NCBI GenBank assembly: GCA_028283985.1
Contig: JANQSQ010000362.1
Span: 1-7,996, forward strand
Origin: Rhodothermales bacterium
GTDB taxonomy: Bacteria; Bacteroidota; Rhodothermia; Rhodothermales; VXPQ01
Direction: 5' to 3'
Length of the DNA stretch: 7,996 nt
Made by a program: the position numbers and the translations under genes
Shown: piece by piece, positions 6,076-7,996 of the stretch
Numbering within the stretch: position 1 is the first letter of the stretch
How the letters are laid out: the number at the start of each line of letters is the position of its first letter
Notes under the pieces: generated by a model
Told to the model about the DNA's origin: nothing
Database searches by the model: none
What the model saw: the letters and a program-made list of their open reading frames with translations, nothing else

Positions 6076-6783
6076 ATGAATAAATTATTTTTTTGTCGCC
6101 CCTTTGTATTACACGCCTACCGCTTGGTTGGGGTAGTTGTTGTAGCTGCTGGCCTGTCCCCAGCAATTTCAGCAGCTCAGAATACGCTGGTGGAAAACAA
6201 GAACGAACGCGGTACGCACGTGCGAGTCGGAGCGTATCTTTCCGGATCGGGTATTATAGAGGACTTTCACCCTAATAGACTGTTGTACCGTCCCATTCAA
6301 TTTCCCGAAGAAGATGTTATGCCTTATCCTGACGGCTTTCTGAGTATAAGATATAATAAATATCAGATTTTTTGGGGCTCTGAAAATGATGGTAATGAAC
6401 ATATATTCAGATTTTCTGCGCGTTACAATTATTATCCAATCGAACAAAAAATATATATATTTTTTGGACCTACTATTTGGTCTTTTAAGAAAGAATTTTC
6501 CTATATAAAAATTAATTGCATTGATGATATAATATATACAATTCGGTTCGATGAAAAATGTGATGGAGAAACAATAGTGACTGATATTAAAACGAGCCGT
6601 CCTGACGGTAGAACAATAACGTATGGAATCAATACTGGATTCGGCGTAGAATATTCTTTGTTTGATTTCATCGTATTTTCACATGAAATAGAATTTTATT
6701 TTTCGGCTTGTAAACGCAAGGATTTTATATGCTGGGGGAGCGATCTGAGATTGTTGGGACTACACCTCCAACTCCGAATTTAA
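6076..6783 (+). CDS. Exported, probable outer-membrane beta-barrel protein paired with the lyase
   Basis: A 235-residue protein of no family I recognise. It has a long but normal signal peptide: basic start, hydrophobic core about residues 17-30 (RLVGVVVVAAGLSPA) and cleavage near SAA|QN after residue 34. The rest alternates short amphipathic strands with polar turns (HVRVGAYLSGSG, GFLSIRYNKYQIFWG, HIFRFSARYNYYPI, KIYIFFGPTIW, YGINTGFGVEYSL, SHEIEFYFS) and ends LLGLHLQLRI, so a small barrel is the best reading. Four cysteines lie in the C-terminal half. It begins 13 nt after the lyase stop codon, so the two are almost certainly co-transcribed and likely act together, for example in binding or passing polysaccharide; that role is inference. 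The signal-peptide DNA (6121-6180) is 57% GC but the body (6421-6540) only 21%. A 20-bp perfect AT palindrome lies inside it at 6446-6465. Confidence 0.72.
   Translation: MNKLFFCRPFVLHAYRLVGVVVVAAGLSPAISAAQNTLVENKNERGTHVRVGAYLSGSGIIEDFHPNRLLYRPIQFPEEDVMPYPDGFLSIRYNKYQIFWGSENDGNEHIFRFSARYNYYPIEQKIYIFFGPTIWSFKKEFSYIKINCIDDIIYTIRFDEKCDGETIVTDIKTSRPDGRTITYGINTGFGVEYSLFDFIVFSHEIEFYFSACKRKDFICWGSDLRLLGLHLQLRI
6446..6465. repeat. 20-bp perfect AT palindrome within a CDS
   Basis: Six A, four TA steps and six T form a perfect palindrome inside the barrel-like gene, coding for KIYIFF in one of its predicted strands. It may simply result from extreme AT bias with alternating Ile/Tyr/Phe/Lys codons, but it is also a potential cruciform or nucleoid-protein (H-NS-like) site. 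Confidence 0.6.
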
Positions 6784-6800
6784 GAAATTGCAGGGATATT

Positions 6801-6846
6801 TTGCCACAATGTCATGTCCCGGACGGCCGACCGGCCGATTGCCACA
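6801..6846. repeat. 8-bp direct repeats flanking a GC hairpin
   Basis: TTGCCACA occurs at 6801-6808 and again at 6839-6846. Between them is a GC-rich 30-bp segment holding the hairpin CGGCC(GACC)GGCCG at 6824-6837. The hairpin stands out in an otherwise AT-rich neighbourhood and begins 40 bp after the barrel gene's stop codon, so it could be a weak terminator, although no T run follows. The direct repeats could also mark a small insertion with target duplication. Confidence 0.35.
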
Positions 6847-6968
6847 TTATCTTGATCATGATTGTTCCCCTCAAATCAATATCGAATTTATTTCCCTCGA
6901 TACAAAGCCTTTCCTGTTTTTTTAAAAGAGACTCAAAATCAACGCCAGGCTGAACCACCTCTTTGCGG

Positions 6969-6988
6969 CTTTGTCTGTCTTTGTCTGT
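6969..6988 (+). repeat. 10-bp tandem duplication
   Basis: CTTTGTCTGT is present twice in immediate succession, just before TATATTTA and 89 bp upstream of the deacetylase start codon. Each copy contains a TTTG that could serve as a -33 element, but the spacing to TATATTTA (14 nt from the first copy) is shorter than the usual 19-21 nt. Copy-number change here could alter promoter spacing; that is speculation. Confidence 0.45.
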
Positions 6989-7076
6989 ATATTTACCCTT
7001 GGATCCGTCTCCCCCCATCTGCTGTACAAAGCGGAAGCACTGCCCTTTTCCTGCAAAGCCACTCCTTATAACCGTC

Positions 7077-7996
7077 ATGCGCTTCTTCCACAGTTCCTGC
7101 TCCGTTTCTTTGCTTGCCGCCTTTGCATTCATGCTGACGGCCCATCCTGCTGCAGGTCAGTCGGCTCCCGATCGCGTGCTGGCGTTCCCGTCTCCTGTTT
7201 CGGGCGAGGTTTTACCGTCCGATCAGGGAGCGCCTGGCGCCTGGCATCGCATCAACAAACTGGGCACGACCGCTTCGTTGCTTCATGTGCTGGCCCATCC
7301 CGACGACGAACACGCGGGCATGCTTGCCTTGTCTTCCCGGGCATGGGGCGCGCGCACGTCCGAGTTGAGCATCAACAGAGGTGAAGCGGGCGCCAATGCC
7401 ATCGGCTCGGAACTGTTCGATGCGCTGGGGTTGATTCGTACGCGGGAACTGGTGCTGTCGGGCCGGTATTACGGCCTGGACGATTTATACTTTACCCGCG
7501 CTGTCGATTACGGGTATTCCAAGACGCTGGACGAAGCGATGAGTAGCTGGGACCCCGAAGTCGTACTGGAGGACATCGTGCGGGTCATTCGCCTGAATCG
7601 TCCGATTGCTGTCGTTTCCCGGTTCTATGCCGGCTTACGGGACGGACATGGACACCACCAGGCTTCCGGGGTGCTTACCCCCCAGGCGGTAGCCGCCGCA
7701 GCCGACCCCGACCGCTTCCCGGAACAGATTTCGGAAGAAGGTCTCCGCCCCTGGTCCGTTCCGCTGCTTTTCCGGGGCGGGGCCGCTGACGACGAGCCGC
7801 ACCATGTGGTTCTGGACGCCACGGCATACAGCCCGCTTCTCGGCGTCTCGTACGGAGACTATGGACGCTATGGCCTGAGTCTCCAGCGCTCCCAGACATC
7901 GGGGCGGTTCCGGAACTGGGGAGGCCGTACGTACCGCTACGAACTGCTCGGCGACTCGGCCGCCGATGCGGAGAACCGGGTATCCGACACCTTTTT
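7077..7996 (+). CDS. Secreted PIG-L/LmbE-family deacetylase, 3' end outside the window
   Basis: The 306 complete codons present are open to the right edge. The ATG at 7077 leads straight into a signal peptide with hydrophobic core SLLAAFAFMLTA (11-22) and cleavage near AAG|QS after residue 27. The PIG-L fold starts about residue 66. The metal-binding motif AHPDDEH spans 73-79 (H74, D76, D77), followed by INRGEAGAN (99-107), and the third ligand motif DGHGHHQASG is at 189-198 with the expected His and the HQ pair. The family removes acetyl groups from N-acetyl sugars using zinc. Secreted members of this type in Bacteroidota are usually several hundred residues longer, so a C-terminal region is probably missing here. 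Its GC content (68% in a 60-bp sample at 7681-7740) is far above the preceding two genes, which marks the end of the AT-rich segment. No clear Shine-Dalgarno sequence is seen. Confidence 0.9.
   Translation, partial: MRFFHSSCSVSLLAAFAFMLTAHPAAGQSAPDRVLAFPSPVSGEVLPSDQGAPGAWHRINKLGTTASLLHVLAHPDDEHAGMLALSSRAWGARTSELSINRGEAGANAIGSELFDALGLIRTRELVLSGRYYGLDDLYFTRAVDYGYSKTLDEAMSSWDPEVVLEDIVRVIRLNRPIAVVSRFYAGLRDGHGHHQASGVLTPQAVAAAADPDRFPEQISEEGLRPWSVPLLFRGGAADDEPHHVVLDATAYSPLLGVSYGDYGRYGLSLQRSQTSGRFRNWGGRTYRYELLGDSAADAENRVSDTF

Larger units (their letters stand above)
6784..7076. other. 293-bp intergenic region without a supported gene
   Basis: The region lies between the barrel-like gene and the deacetylase gene, both on the plus strand. 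A minus-strand frame spans 6812-7132, but it overlaps the deacetylase signal peptide, lacks a convincing start and matches no family I know. The region contains the direct-repeat-flanked hairpin at 6801-6846, a weak inverted repeat ATCGA(11 nt)TCGAT at 6881-6901 and a 10-bp tandem duplication at 6969-6988. TATATTTA at 6988-6995 resembles the Bacteroidota -7 element for the deacetylase gene, but I see no well-spaced -33 TTTG. No hairpin with a T run terminates the upstream operon. Confidence 0.5.

Noticed and set aside
6812..7132. Minus-strand 106-codon frame in the gap before the deacetylase gene
   Set aside because: It overlaps the deacetylase signal peptide on the other strand, has no recognised domain and no good translation start; called intergenic instead.

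Overview
The window looks like a chromosomal accessory stretch from a Gram-negative member of the Bacteroidota/Rhodothermota-like lineages. The main evidence is the C-terminus of the large secreted protein. It carries the FPNPFNPST... / IYDVLGREVA... / LPSGVYFYRI... pattern of type IX secretion (T9SS, por-type) sorting domains, in the form common in Rhodothermales, Balneolales, Ignavibacteria and related groups. Two probable outer-membrane beta-barrel proteins and the scarcity of good Shine-Dalgarno sequences fit this. Base composition is uneven: a sample of the right-hand deacetylase gene is 68% GC, while the interiors of two central genes fall to about 20% GC. No rRNA, tRNA, CRISPR array or transposase was found.

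Layout, left to right. Positions 1-139 hold no gene, only a G-rich tract and a 14-bp palindrome. At 140-801 (minus strand) is a complete type II toxin-antitoxin operon of the VapBC/FitAB kind, whose genes overlap by ATGA. Positions 802-1199 hold no gene; they contain a strong 34-bp inverted repeat upstream of the antitoxin and a degenerate tandem array (period about 60 bp) carrying two 29-nt hairpins. At 1200-1949 (plus) is a small exported beta-barrel-like protein of unknown function. It converges on a DUF6580-family membrane protein at 1965-2516 (minus). A divergent intergenic region (2517-2732) contains a GC-rich hairpin and a cryptic reading frame that opens with a convincing signal peptide.

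The centrepiece is a plus-strand pair 13 nt apart. The first is a protein of about 1,100 residues (2733-6062): signal peptide, helical heparinase II/III-like region, beta-type catalytic-motif region, AT-rich unassigned segment, Ig/PKD-like domain and T9SS sorting domain. The second is a 235-residue exported, probably beta-barrel, protein (6076-6783). Both have host-like GC at the signal-peptide end and very AT-rich bodies, so the pair looks like acquired, mosaic surface-polysaccharide machinery. The inferred job is that the first protein, displayed at the surface by T9SS, cleaves an acidic polysaccharide, while the second sits in the outer membrane beside it; the substrate is unknown. After a 293-bp gap, a secreted PIG-L/LmbE-type deacetylase starts at 7077 and runs off the right edge.
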